Positions 46,230 to 58,000 of a DNA stretch of 64,000 nucleotides are shown here, one piece after another. The notes under the pieces were generated by a model, which searched no databases, was not told the DNA's origin, and worked only from the letters and a program-made list of their open reading frames with translations. Where the stretch lies: the NCBI GenBank assembly GCA_947561715.1, contig OX387200.1, forward strand, positions 1,242,501-1,306,500, given 5' to 3'. The DNA comes from Ascidia mentula (lineage: Eukaryota > Chordata > Ascidiacea > Phlebobranchia > Ascidiidae). The position numbers were made by a program, and so were the translations under genes. Numbering within the stretch: position 1 is the first letter of the stretch; each line of letters opens with the position of its first letter.

Positions 46230-47130
46230 TGTTCGAGTTCGTTTTTAAAAATCAATCCGGAGGTCTATTGATCACCAAAACTTTCAGCTCATATGTCAGT
46301 GAACATTGTATGTGTTGAATTTCTTTTTTCTGCCTCTTGCATTCCGTAAATTTGTTGATTTGGCAGCTTTATTGGCTCTAAATTCTGTGAAATTGTGCAT
46401 CACTTACTAAACTAATGTGATCAATATTTGTGATCAATATTACGAATACGTGGAAGGCGGTTTACTGGCAAGGACTTCGTTACTTCACAGTACTTCCGTG
46501 TTTGCAGGGAGCAAATAAGCGGAATGTATGTATTGTCTCTTGGCTTTCCACCACCTTCTTTACTCACGGGTTGCCAATGTAATAAGTTTATGGAGAACAC
46601 GGAGCAGAACATTTGGAGGTTGCACAAACATAGTTTTTTAACATGTACTGTGATGCATTTTATCCGACCACTTTATAAAATGAATGGCTTCACTTTTAGC
46701 ACAAGAAACAGTATAGTGTCACAAATACTTTTTAGTTTGCAAACAACATGGTGTGTGTCATTAGACTAAAACGACTTAGCTGTCATTTATCAAATTCCTA
46801 CATGTGATTCAAGGACAGTGATGACAATGCTGAGTTTGAATCATTGTCATAACGCAGCTTTTAATTGCCGTGATTAATACTTGGTTGTCACTGGATAGTT
46901 CAATAGGTTACTGTGCGCTGATGCAACCAAGATATGCCTCGACACTACAGTCAACCAGGAAGCATTTCTATTAAATGTTAACGCCTTTCAAAGCGTTACA
47001 AGGAGTGCAATGGCGCCAGGCTTTATCATATTGTACAGTGGTCACATAAATATTTGGTTCGCGCATTTTCATCCCAGTTTATTGTTAAATTGTTTTTTCC
47101 GCAAGAAATTCGCAAGCTAGGTTTGCAGGC
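46230..47130 (+). repeat. Duplicated downstream block, copy 3 (no gene in front)
   Basis: Matches about 30230-31140 and 44380-45240 (ACTTCCGTGTTTGCAGGGA, CACCACCTTCTTTACTCACGG, TTAGTTTGCAAAC, GCAAGAAATTCGCAAGCTAG). The preceding sequence contains no Ig, transmembrane or tail exons. Confidence 0.8.
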
Positions 47131-47207
47131 TTGGCAGCCTAGGCATTGCAGCCTAACTGGATCAGCCACTGTTTCCTGACAAGTCGGAGCAAGATTTGAA
47201 AAATCAA

Positions 47208-47273
47208 GCTCCCGGTGAGGTTTGAACTCACGACCCTGAGCTAACCAGGCCCAACCAACAGAGCTACAGGAGC
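47208..47273 (-). tRNA. Degenerate tRNA-like sequence (pseudogene or SINE head)
   Basis: Minus strand. The acceptor stem GCTCCTG/CGGGAGC pairs fully with one G-U. D-arm GCTC...GGGC, T-arm GTGAG-TTCAAAC-CTCAC, with A- and B-box-like promoter sequence. Only 66 nt: the anticodon arm is short, so no anticodon can be assigned safely. Confidence 0.5.
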
Positions 47274-47368
47274 TCAGTGGTTTCACGGGGTATATTGTGG
47301 CCAAGGTACACTGGTGCGCAAGCGCACAACTTGCCAGGCAACCTTCACATATACGTAGGGGATCTCTA

Positions 47369-47400
47369 CCCCCTGTAGCTCAGTTGATAGAGCGTTGAGC
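47369..47400 (+). tRNA. 5' half of a tRNA-like sequence
   Basis: CCCCTGTAGCTCAGTTGATAG and following bases match the acceptor and D-arm of the tRNA-like copy at 47208-47273, in opposite orientation, then stop abruptly. Between the two lies a perfect GTGCGCAAGCGCAC palindrome. Confidence 0.45.
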
Positions 47401-47410
47401 TTTTTTAAAA

Positions 47411-47640
47411 TCCACACTAAACACAACTTTTAAACTGACCTAGCACAGTTTGTTTTTTAAACGAAAACAAGAATATTATAAGCAATGTGGAGCCAATAAT
47501 ATGAATTGTGTATAAGCTACAGACATGAATAATTGTGAAACCAAGTGAAACGAAGCTAATATAGAGTTTGTTGTGATACTAAAAGCTGTTTCAGTTGTCC
47601 ATTTATCGCCATTATGTACAACGTCACGTCACTGAGTATC
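47411..47640 (+). repeat. Further copy of the 170-bp dispersed segment
   Basis: Same landmarks as at 31667 and 34560 (TAAACACAACTTTTAAACT, TGTGAAACCAAGTGAAACG, GTTTCAGTTGTCC). Confidence 0.75.
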
Positions 47641-47763
47641 AATTGTTTCAATGCCCTCTGAGATCGCCAAGTAATCAACTGTGAATGTGGCAAAGTGTTT
47701 TCTCAGCTCATAAACCCGAGCGAATCTTTTGAGACATTGATATTGTAATTAAAGAGTCTTTAA

Positions 47764-48480
47764 TTGTCTTGTTATGGCGCCCAACTCCCCTTGTTTGCTT
47801 TTGTCCGAGATTTAAATAACAACCTTAAACAAAAGACGAAATTTAATTTTTTTCTCAATAAATATCACAGACCTTTTTGCGAAAAACGCATTCTGGTCCC
47901 GCCAACAAAAAACTATGGCAACCACCATTGGGCGGGAAAACTTTTGATGGCAACAGCAATAAAAAGTTATTTTGAAAAGACAAAAAATACTATATGCGAT
48001 CGCGAAGATCGATTCATTTTGGCAGAAATTTAAATTAAATTCAAAACATTAGTCTTTGCAAATGTATACGCACCTAAACAAGCTTTTCCAGAATACTTCT
48101 AATAACCTTTTTGCGAAACTGTCAAATTTCTCGCCGCAATCATAATGGGAGAGGACTTTAATTTAGCATTTGACGCAAGGCTTGAAAGGAACCACAACAC
48201 CCCAACAAACGAGAATAAATTACATGCCACATTCAAAATTAACCGATATGTTTCGAGTTAATTTCCCCACGACAAAATAATTTTCTCCTACTCAGAAATC
48301 GCCAATGTCATAATTCCGAATTGATTTTTTCCTAGTTGATAAAAGTCTGGTGAGGAACGTGGTTAACATCTACCCTTGAACCATATCCGACCACAATATG
48401 CTAACTCTAAAAGTCACCCTAAATACATCTTCGAGATGGCTACTCTTCTAACCCTTATTAAGATACCCATGTTGACTAAA
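47764..48480 (+). pseudogene. Degraded L1-like retrotransposon, endonuclease region
   Basis: From about 47998 one frame gives EDRFILAEI, KTLVFANVYAPKQ, IIMGEDFNLAFDARLERN and TPTNEN, then FLVDKSLVRNVVNIYP and TISDHN. These are the APE-type endonuclease motifs of L1-like elements (NxYAP, GDFN, SDHN). Many stops and frameshifts; the GGDFN motif reads GEDFN. Sequence up to about 49140 may be the decayed remainder, but I cannot assign reverse-transcriptase motifs. Confidence 0.7.
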
Positions 48481-49203
48481 AAAATGGGCATATTGAAACT
48501 AAGAAATTAATCGGGCGTTGTTTAAATTTATATATGGGGTTCAAAATAAGGAAGAGTAAAATGAATAACTCTATCGAAAAGTATTGAAACCAGCGGTGCG
48601 GGCATTCTAAAGATTCACAAATATGTGTTGGCACTGTAATTTAATGCGATAATTGATTTTTTTAATGCGATAAAACAAACAACACATCCTAACCTCTAAG
48701 TGCCGTTCTTGAAAAACAACATTTTAGAGATACTACCAAGTTCATCGATTGGGTCTTGTAACAAAATTGTGAAGAATAGTATACCCCGTGTTGTGCTATA
48801 TAAATTCCTCCAAGTCAATCCTCTGCCTAGAATACAACCAAGTCCACAACCGACCTCTATGGATTAACAAAAACATGAGAAATCGCAACAAACCGTTTTT
48901 CTTCGGAATCGTTATTATTAATTACAATCACCCATACTGGTCTGTTAGATCATAATAGCGAATATATAAAGTACGAGAGCCCTTGCCTTAAACACACTGT
49001 AGTAGCACTAAAATACCTTGTATACAACGCAAATCCACGCATGGCACAAGGGTTGCACCTATATCTCCACATTCAATGCCAGATTACCATGGAGACTAAT
49101 ATACTTGGAATCTTAACTACATTTATCTTTCAGAAATTGCATTAACAGTTGCTTCAGGGTCCGTAATTTTACGCAAAGAAACATGGCCTTTTTGCGTGAC
49201 TAG

Positions 49204-51702
49204 TAGTGATGTTCCCAGTTCCAAATTACCCGGCCCGGCCGGATCCGGATAGTTAGTGAACAAATCCGGCCGGATATTTAGGATCCGGCAGTTTGCCAAC
49301 TCTATTGAAGGTTGCTTTAATTGTACAAGCGTGGCAAAATTAGTCGTGTACTTTTTGGCAAGGTTAGTTTTTTTTGTAATTTAAATATTTTATGAAGCCT
49401 TTTATCACAAAACACCATCAATTTGTGCAAAAATATATTTCAACACCAAAGTTTTCCAAACAACACATGCTTAACTTTCAAACCGAACAAGAAAGAAATC
49501 CGACACCACACCAAACCACAATGTTTTAGTATTTAAAGTCGATCTTTCGCAAATTAACATGAAGAAAAGTCAACATTTCCACGTTTTGCGGAGACAAGCG
49601 ATTACGCAAAGGTGAAACGGTAACACCCGCAGCACTAAACAAACGCTCCGAGCAAACGCTTGAAGGGGGGGGGGGCACGATAAATATCGCATGGCCAAGT
49701 AAAAAAGGCTGGGAAAATCATAACGATATTTTTCCCAAAATTGTAGTGGACATTTAGTGGACTTCGTGGCGTTGATAAATATTTTTCAACGTCGTGTCGT
49801 AGTTGCTGTGTTATTTGCGGTAACTGATCGACTTCCTGAGAAGAACTGCAAGGGGTAATAGTTTGAAATAGCAAACTTGATTCAGTCGCTTTACCATCTT
49901 CCTCAGAAGATGATGATGATTCAGCAGGGCGCACATTTGACCTTTCAAGGTTTTCAGCGTATATGGTGGCTTCTTTTAACAGCAATTTAGTAAGATCACC
50001 ATGTTCGACTGCTGGCGCCCATGCAAGTTTTAATCTCGGGTCTAAAAGCGAGGCAATTGCACACGCCTCGTATTTCTTTCTGTTATAGAAGAAACATTCT
50101 CTTGCCTGATTGGAGTAGGATGTTGGCTTTGAAAATCGCCGTTGGATCTGGATTTCAATTTCCTTAATAAAGTTTCCAATGCCACAAAGAACTTGTTGGT
50201 CAATTTCATCGTGAAATGTATCACACTTGCGACTTAAAGTGTAAATTATAGGCAGTATGTGGGCGATGGTGGCGTTGTCTGCACTTATTTCCGCCGCCGC
50301 ATTCCATTCGTTGAAAGACAGTTTATTACAGATACCTTCGTTTACTGACAAGAAGTTTATGGCATCTTTCAGTTCCAACAACCTTTGTAACATGGCAAAA
50401 GTAGAGTTCCAGCGCGTCGGGACATCCGTGATCAGGCGATGTATGGGAAGGTCATGTTCCTTGCAATATTTTTGCAACTTTTCCGTGTCTCGTACCGACC
50501 TGTGGTAATGACTTACTATTGTCCGGGCTTTAGTTACTGTATCGAAGACCATTTGTTGGCCAGATTGCAGTGAATTTTGCACAACGAGATTTAGTGTGTG
50601 AGCAAAACATCTCACATGATGATACTCTGTTTCTTTTAAGGCTTTCACGACATTGCTTGCATTATCGGAAACAATGGCGAAAAACTTTACTTCCCAAGCC
50701 TCTTCTTGTTCTTTGATTTTGGCTAGAATTGCATCTGCGTTATGTGGTCCAGGCAGGTGTGAACAGGCCAAAATTAGTGATGTTTGTTTCAAGTTTCCAA
50801 TGTCCCAAGAAATACAATAGCCAGTTAAGCTCATATATGTATCACTTTCTGCACTAGCAACCCACCGAATGCTGTAATATTTCTTGCAGTTTAGCTTTTA
50901 CCTGGCAAAATATCGATGGCAAAATATTTTTTGTAATGTACTGACGAGATGGAAGTTTATGTCGTGGAGCAACTTCTTTTAATAGTCTGGTAAATCCCAG
51001 ATTCTCTACAACCGAGAGAGGCATGTAATCAACAGCAATCATTTCAGAAATTTTTCTTGTTGTTCTCTGAGCAGTGGGATGTTTGATATCATTACAAGTT
51101 CTTTTCGCCAACATATCCGTGATTGTTGCTTGCTTTGTATCTGATGAACAGCTGGGTTCGCTTCGTTTTTAAAAGCAGGTGTTCATGAAATGACGAAGTT
51201 GAAAACGATCTTGGGCAATCAGACTTTCCTCTGCTCAGTTTTACGTGACAAATACTACAAATGGCACCACTGTTATTGTCCTCGCAAATATCAAAAAAAT
51301 CCCAAACCCTGGATGTGGCTTTTGCTGCAGACATAATGAGCAACAGTTCAACCGACCTTTGTACTGATGTTAGATTAACAATACATTATTATTGTACTAT
51401 TACGTAACAATAATAGCTTTATCACAATAGTCAATGGATAAACCTGTGTATTGATAGTGGTGCAATATAGGCCTACACCACTGAAGAAACGTGATACTGG
51501 TAACAAATAAATCTAAAACGAAAACAAACAAATATAGTTTTGTAAACCAGTGGTACGCAATATTTGTGTGTGTTTTTATGTCGCAAATTTTATCTCAGTT
51601 ATCCGGAAAATTTATGTGTATTACCCGGCCGGGTCCGGATACCGAAAATTTGGCAATATCCGGCCGGGTCCGGAAACCCGGATCCGGTGCAGCACATCAC
51701 TA
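49204..51702 (-). mobile_element. hAT DNA transposon, 2.5 kb
   Basis: Terminal inverted repeats TAGTGATG...CATCACTA at 49204 and 51702. Flanking 8-bp duplications GTGACTAG (49196-49203) and GTGACTAC (51703-51710) differ at one base. Subterminal regions on both sides are rich in CCGGCCGGATCCGG-like motifs, probably transposase binding sites. The element carries one transposase gene on the minus strand. Confidence 0.9.
49526..51343 (-). pseudogene. hAT transposase with BED zinc finger, frameshifted
   Basis: Minus strand, in three or four frames. 51343-51092 starts with a BED finger (VWDFFDICED, CSICHVKLSRG, SSFHEHLL). 51114-50854 holds the conserved MIAVDYMPLSVVENLGF and PSRQYITKN region. 50834-49635 holds the catalytic core (SDNASNVVKAL, HHVRCFAHTLNLVV, DVPTRWNSTFAMLQRL, LDPRLKLAW). 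The C-terminal dimerisation part (SERLFSAAG, NRLSPQNVEML) follows in another frame down to a stop at 49526. The breaks include a run of G/C bases near 49665 and a stop near 50850, so this copy is inactive as it stands. Confidence 0.88.
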
Positions 51703-52083
51703 GTGACTACAATATGTTTGATTGGATTCAAACTCTATATAATTGCTTTAAATTCAATTGCGAACTTGTTTGTGACGTCACAATGTTGAGTAAATTGCAT
51801 TTGTATTAAACGGCACTAGGTGTCGCACAAGCACAATAAATCATACGTGAAGTGGAGGGCTTGCCACAGTAGACCCAACGTGATCAGTGCGTTTTGCCCT
51901 ACGATCCAGGCAATTTGAAATGCAACCTTGAAAGAGTACTTGTTGTTCGTTGAGGTTTCTTCTCGTAGTATATTGGCGAGTTTTTCAACAAGTTGCGATT
52001 TCTGTGACGGTTGGATAATAATATGAATTGTCATAAAAGAGCAACAATTATTTTGATGTTGTTTACTTAGACTCATTTGCAAA

Positions 52084-55000
52084 ATGATGAAATTAGTAGT
52101 TTTTGTAATTTTGGTGGTATCTTTTTATTCACATTTAGGTAAGTGTTGCGTGCAATGCAGTAAATATTAATACATGCTGTTTAATGCAAGATTTAAGCTG
52201 ATTCCATTGGATCCTGTGTGTGTGTATTGCAATATGACGTCATAGCTAATATTAACCAGAATTGGAGAGATCCTAAATTTCGGGGAAAATTCCTCTATTA
52301 TTCGCTGTTATAGTTCAGCAAATTAGGGATCGAGCTCAAGAAAGTACGATTGTCCGTGTTTACGCTAATGGAAACAGACACAAACATGGACGGTGGTTTG
52401 CGCAATTGCATTACATCATGGAAAACTCAAATGCGAGATTTTGCGGCGATGCATGCGCAGTACGTTTCTATACTTTGGACGAAAAGGCTTGAATAACTGC
52501 GGTGCAAAAATGGATTAATTGTGCGTTAATGTGGTCAAGAAAACACACAAAAACAATACATGATGTAGCCCGATAAGCCTCTGCACATTTGCGCAATGTG
52601 TTTAAACGCGAAAGTAATTTTATTTTTCTTCCGCAGCGCAAAAAATAGTTTACACTGAGAGAAGCGCATGCTATTGCAACTACGAGATCACTTTTGTCCC
52701 AATCTCTTAACGAGCAAATAAAAATGGCGCTTGTTTCGTAACAATGCGACATGTTTGGTAACAATGGCAAATTTAAGCATGACAATCTAATGCACTTGAC
52801 GACAGATTTCGTACAATGCGAGGCAGTTTACCGACATTCCTGGTTTTACAGCTTTAATTTCCACCCGTACCAAGTGCGCCAACGTGTCGTAGCGCAAAAT
52901 TGTAATTGTGACCAAAAGCTAGTGGTTTATTTTTACTGGAAGTTACTTTTACACCCGATCACTCATATAAATATATGTTTTTTCCAAACTTGATCCTCAT
53001 ATAAAGCCTATGTAACATAGAAATCTGTGCAAATATAAACGCTACGATTTCGTGTAGTAATTCAAGTTAAATTTATCAAAAAAAATCAGGTATGTGGCAA
53101 AGTTACAACTGTAATTTGCAACACATAAAATAACCGAAATATACTTATGGGCAACTGTATTCCAAAATTTTATTTAATATTAGGCTAAAGGTTTTTGCTT
53201 TCCTACATGTTCACTCACAATGCATGATTTGGTATTTATGCAATGTATTGAAGTTTGTATCAACTGCCACTAAAAACAACAAGACAGTCTTTAGTCCTTC
53301 ACAGTATTTATAGAAAGCAGTCTTTAGCTGTTGGGAGTCATTACCCAATATTCCAGGAATTTAATATATTGTAGCGGCCTCTCTAACTACGTTTGCGCTC
53401 CTACAGCGAACCGGACAAATTGCCTTTTTTCTTTTACTCTCGTCCCTCGTGGTTTATTCGCCCATTGTGTCATTCCATTAGTTTGTACCTCGAATAAACA
53501 CCTCGCTACATTTGGTGACCCCGAGCGTGCAAAAACGTTTTTTTGCATTATGAATGAAACCGCAAACTCAGAGAACGCTGTAGCCATCAAGCTACCTTTG
53601 TTTTGGACAGCTCAGCCACAAGTTTGGTTTCGGCAAGCCGAGGCGCAGTTCGCTCTGAAAAACATTACAGGCGATCAGACGAAGTACTATTATGTCGTTT
53701 CGGCCTTAGATCAGGACACAGCAAAGCGTCTACTCGACCTGCTGGACAATCCGCCCAATGATGACAAGTACGAGTCAATTAAAGCACGATTGATTGACAC
53801 CTTTGGTCTTACGCGTTCGCAGAGGGCCAGGCAGCTACTGCACATGCCCCCTTTGGGCGATAGAATGCCATCCGCTTTAATGGATGACATGCTGGCTTTG
53901 CTTGGTGATGAAAAGGAATGCTTTGTTTTTCAAGAACTGTTCTTGGAGCGCTTGCCAGAATATGTACGGACACGACTGATAGGAGAGGAGTTTCGTGATT
54001 CGCGACTCTTAGCACGCAAAGCTGATGCGATATGGACAGGAAGTCAGCCGTCTACGGATTTCGCACTTTCCAACGTGCGTCGCAGCAAACCTTCCAAGTC
54101 TTCATCAGGTTTGCCACAGATAATGCCCGATCCGAAGTCGCTTTGTTTTTATCATCGTCGTTTCGGCAAAGATGCGATAAAGTGCCGCCCCCCTTGTGCA
54201 CTGCAGGGAAACGACGAGGCCGGCCATCATTAGTTGCTACGATGGCCGGCGCAGTTAGTAGTCTTTTCTTTGTGTGGGATAGCTCAGCGGGTCGTAATTT
54301 TCTTGTTGACACCGGCGCCGAGATAAGCGTCATACCTCCCACGGGACTAGAGCGCCGCACCAATCCTCCTGGAAAGGCTCTAGTCGCTGCTAATGGTACT
54401 CACATCCGGACGTACGGTTCACGTCTAGTCACCATGAATTTTCCTCCCGGCAAATTTCAATGGAAATTTGTTCTGGCCGAAGTTTCCCGGCCGTTACTCG
54501 GCGCTGATTTCCTGCGGGCAAATTCCCTTCTGGTTGACCTCAAGCACCGACGCCTAATCAACGCCGAAACCTTCTCCAGCAGTAAACTGGGCAAAGCAGC
54601 GCAATCGGCTCCCCACCTTAACGCCATTTCCGCAGGCACATCGGTCTATGCTCGAATGTTGGCTGAATTTCCAGGGATAGCTTCTCCCCATTTCTCGCAG
54701 TCGCTTCCTAAGCATGGAGTTCAGCATTTCATCCCCACCAGCGGACCACCCGTGCACTCTCGCGCTCGACGACTTCCTCCCGAAAAGCTCGCCCGCGCTA
54801 AGAAGGAATTTCACAACATGCTACAACTGGGAATTATTAGACGCTCATCCAGTCCATGGGCTTCGCCCCTGCACATGGTACCAAAGTCGTCCGGTGGGTG
54901 GCGCCCATGCGGCGATTACCGCCGTCTTAACGCTGCTACCCAGCCTGATCGTTACGCTATCCCCCACATCCAAGATTTTTCGGCTCGTTTGGCCGGATGT

Positions 55001-58000
55001 CGAGTTTTCTCCAAAATTGACCTTGTTCGCGGCTATCACCAAGTTCCTGTGGCACCGGATGATATTGCGAAAACGGCGGTTATCACGCCTTTTGGCCTTT
55101 TCGAATTTCTTCGCATGCCCTTTGGTTTGAAAAACGCGGCACAAGCCTTCCAGCGACTTATGGACACGGTATGTCAATCCTTGGATTTTGTGTTCGTCTA
55201 CCTAGATGACATACTCGTCGCAAGCAAGTCCCTCTCCGAGCACTACGACCATTTAAAACGCCTTTTTAAGCAGCTTTCAGATCATGGCCTCGTCATTAAC
55301 CTCGGCAAATGCCAGTTTGGAGTATCCAAAATTGATTTTCTGGGACATCGGGTTGACACCAACGGTGCACGACCTCTTCCCAACAAGGTTGAAGCCATTC
55401 AGAATTTCCCTCGCCCTACTACTATCAAAGGACTCCAAGAATTCGCAGGTATGGTAAACTTTTACCATCGTTTTATTCCTGGGGCTGCACGCATAATGTC
55501 ACCAATCTACGAATCACTTTCGGGCAATCCTACAAAGTTGATTTGGAGTGACAAGCTAAATTCGGCTTTCTCAGAGGGAAAAGTCGCCCTAGCCCGTGCC
55601 ACACTGTTGCACCACCCTTTACTCGAGGCGCCGACCGCTGTAACTACCGATGCGTCACAGCATTCCATTGGAGCTGTCCTCCAACAATTTATTGACAATG
55701 CCTGGCGCCCACTGGCCTTTTTCAGCAAACGTTTACGACCACCCGAGCAGAAATACAGTGCCTTTGACAGAGAACTACTCGCCTTGCACCTTGCCATTCG
55801 TCACTTTCGATATTTTCTGGAAGGTCGCGTGTTTACCGCTTACACGGATCACAAACCTTTGACTTTTGCTTTTACTAAAGTGTCAGCTCCATGGTCATCG
55901 CGACAACAATGTCATTGAACCGCGATTTCAGAGTTTACCACAGACGTGCGACACATCGCAGGCAAGCAAAACCACGTTGCCGACGCACTCTCGCGCGGTT
56001 CCATTGATGCTGTTCGACTACCTCTGGATTTGGATTATTCGTCATTGGCAGCCGCTCAGTCCTCTCCCGAAGTTCAAGCGTATCGCACTGCTGTCATTAA
56101 CCTTAAACTAGAGGACATACAGCTCGATCAATCCGGGACCACCATCCTCTGTGACGTCTCGTCCGGCTCACCCCGTCCAGTTGTTCCAACATCATGGCAA
56201 CGCAAAATTTTTGACATAATACATGGTCTATCGCATCCGTCGATACGGTCTACACGCAAACTTGTCGCATCCAAGTTTGTTTGGCACGGCTTACGCCGCC
56301 AGGTCACCCTTTGGGCGAGACAGTGCATCCACTGTCAAAGGGCAAAAGTCCAGCGCCACACTCGTGCGCCTCTGGCGAACTACCCACCCTGTCGTGCACG
56401 TTTTCAACAGATCAACGTCGATATCGTCGGTCCTCTCGCACCTTCACAGGGAAACAGGTACCTTTTTACCATTGTTGACCGTTTTACCAGATGGCCGGAA
56501 GCAATTCCTATGCCAGATGCAACCACCCTGACGTGTGCACGAGCCTTCGCGTTCCATTGGGTTTCTCGTTTCGGAATTCCTTCCGACCTCACATCGGATC
56601 GCGGCCCCCAGTTTACCTCGGAGTTATGGACGGTTTTCACCCAACTTCTGGGAATCCAACTACACCGAACAACTGCGTTTCACCCTCAGGCTAATGGCCT
56701 TGCGGAGCGATTTCATCGGCATATGAAGAGCGCCCTAATGGCACGGCTAGCAGGCCCCAACTGGGTAGACCAGCTCCCGTGGGTTATGCTTGGCATCCGG
56801 ACTGCTCCCAAAGAAGACCTGCAGGCATCATCGGCCGAACTTGTTTACGGTTCTACCATAACGGTACCCGGCGATTTCTTCCGTTTCGGCCAATCCTTTC
56901 CTACCCCTCAAGATGTCATTCCATCGTTGAGGGACACAGTGCGTCAACTGGTGCCGACATCGATGTCACGCCATGGTTCCCTTCGCACAATGCTCCCACA
57001 AGCGTTAAGCACGACCCCGTACGTTTTTGTACGCAAAGATGGACACCGACCCCCGCTTACGCCGCCATACGATGGCCCATATCGCGTCCTTGATCGCAAT
57101 AGCAAGACTTTTACGCTTGCCATTGGTGGACACAATCAGGTCGTTTCCATCGACCGTGTGAAGCCTGCACATGTCGACCTCACACAACCGGTACAGGTGG
57201 CTGTGCCTCCTCGCCGCGGTCGACCCCCGACATCAACGCACCACCCACCGCCATCCGACCCGGGGCTGTCCGAGCCGGTTTCGCACACTTCGACTCCGCC
57301 TTTTCTGGTTCCACCTGAACCCTCGCATACATCACTGGGCCCACCGGAGCACCAGCCCAACTTTTCACATTCAGGCAGACACACGCGCACGCGTGGCAAC
57401 ATTCGTATTCCACTTCGTTTTCAGCGTTGATATATGTCCGTTTCTGGAGGGGGGTCATGTAGCGGCCTCTCTAACTACGTTTGCGCTCCTACAGCGAACC
57501 GGACAAATTGCCTTTTTTCTTTTACTCTCGTCCCTCGTGGTTTATTCGCCCATTGTGTCATTCCATTAGTTTGTACCTCGAATAAACACCTCGCTACAAT
57601 ATGTCATATTCAAATATAACCTTATTCAAATAGAATCATAAAACAAGTATATAAATTAATATTAACTATAAAGTAAAACAACTTGCTACAACCATGCACC
57701 TAACTCAATACAATCATACAATGCACTGAGCACCAACACTTTGACCATCACCAACCCACAATGTCATTCGGTCACAAGGTCACATGGTCACATGGTAAAT
57801 CCATCCAAACCAGCAGGGTAGAATACAAGGTACAACAGCAACTAATATTAACAATCTCACTCTCTTTTGTTTTTTGAAGAAAAACAACCAGTGGAAAGTA
57901 CTATTCCAAGATTTGCAGTTTGTGCACCTTTCTTTGTTAGACAATCTGCTAACTGTTCTTTTGTCGGTACCCATAATATTTCTGTGACGACGCAGTCATT

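Larger units (their letters stand above)
53370..57598 (+). mobile_element. Gypsy LTR retrotransposon, full length
   Basis: Two 141-bp LTRs (TGTAGCGG...CTCGCTACA) that I read as identical, a primer-binding site, gag, pol in the -1 frame and a purine tract. Flanked by ATAT on both sides (53366-53369 and 57599-57602), a 4-bp target duplication. No env. The GC content of the coding part is clearly higher than that of the host genes around it. Confidence 0.95.

Noticed and set aside
52751..52993. 80-codon open frame as candidate N-terminal exon of gene D
   Set aside because: Lacks the DAQ, NFSP and Cys-Trp landmarks and has no phase-1 acceptor and donor pair.
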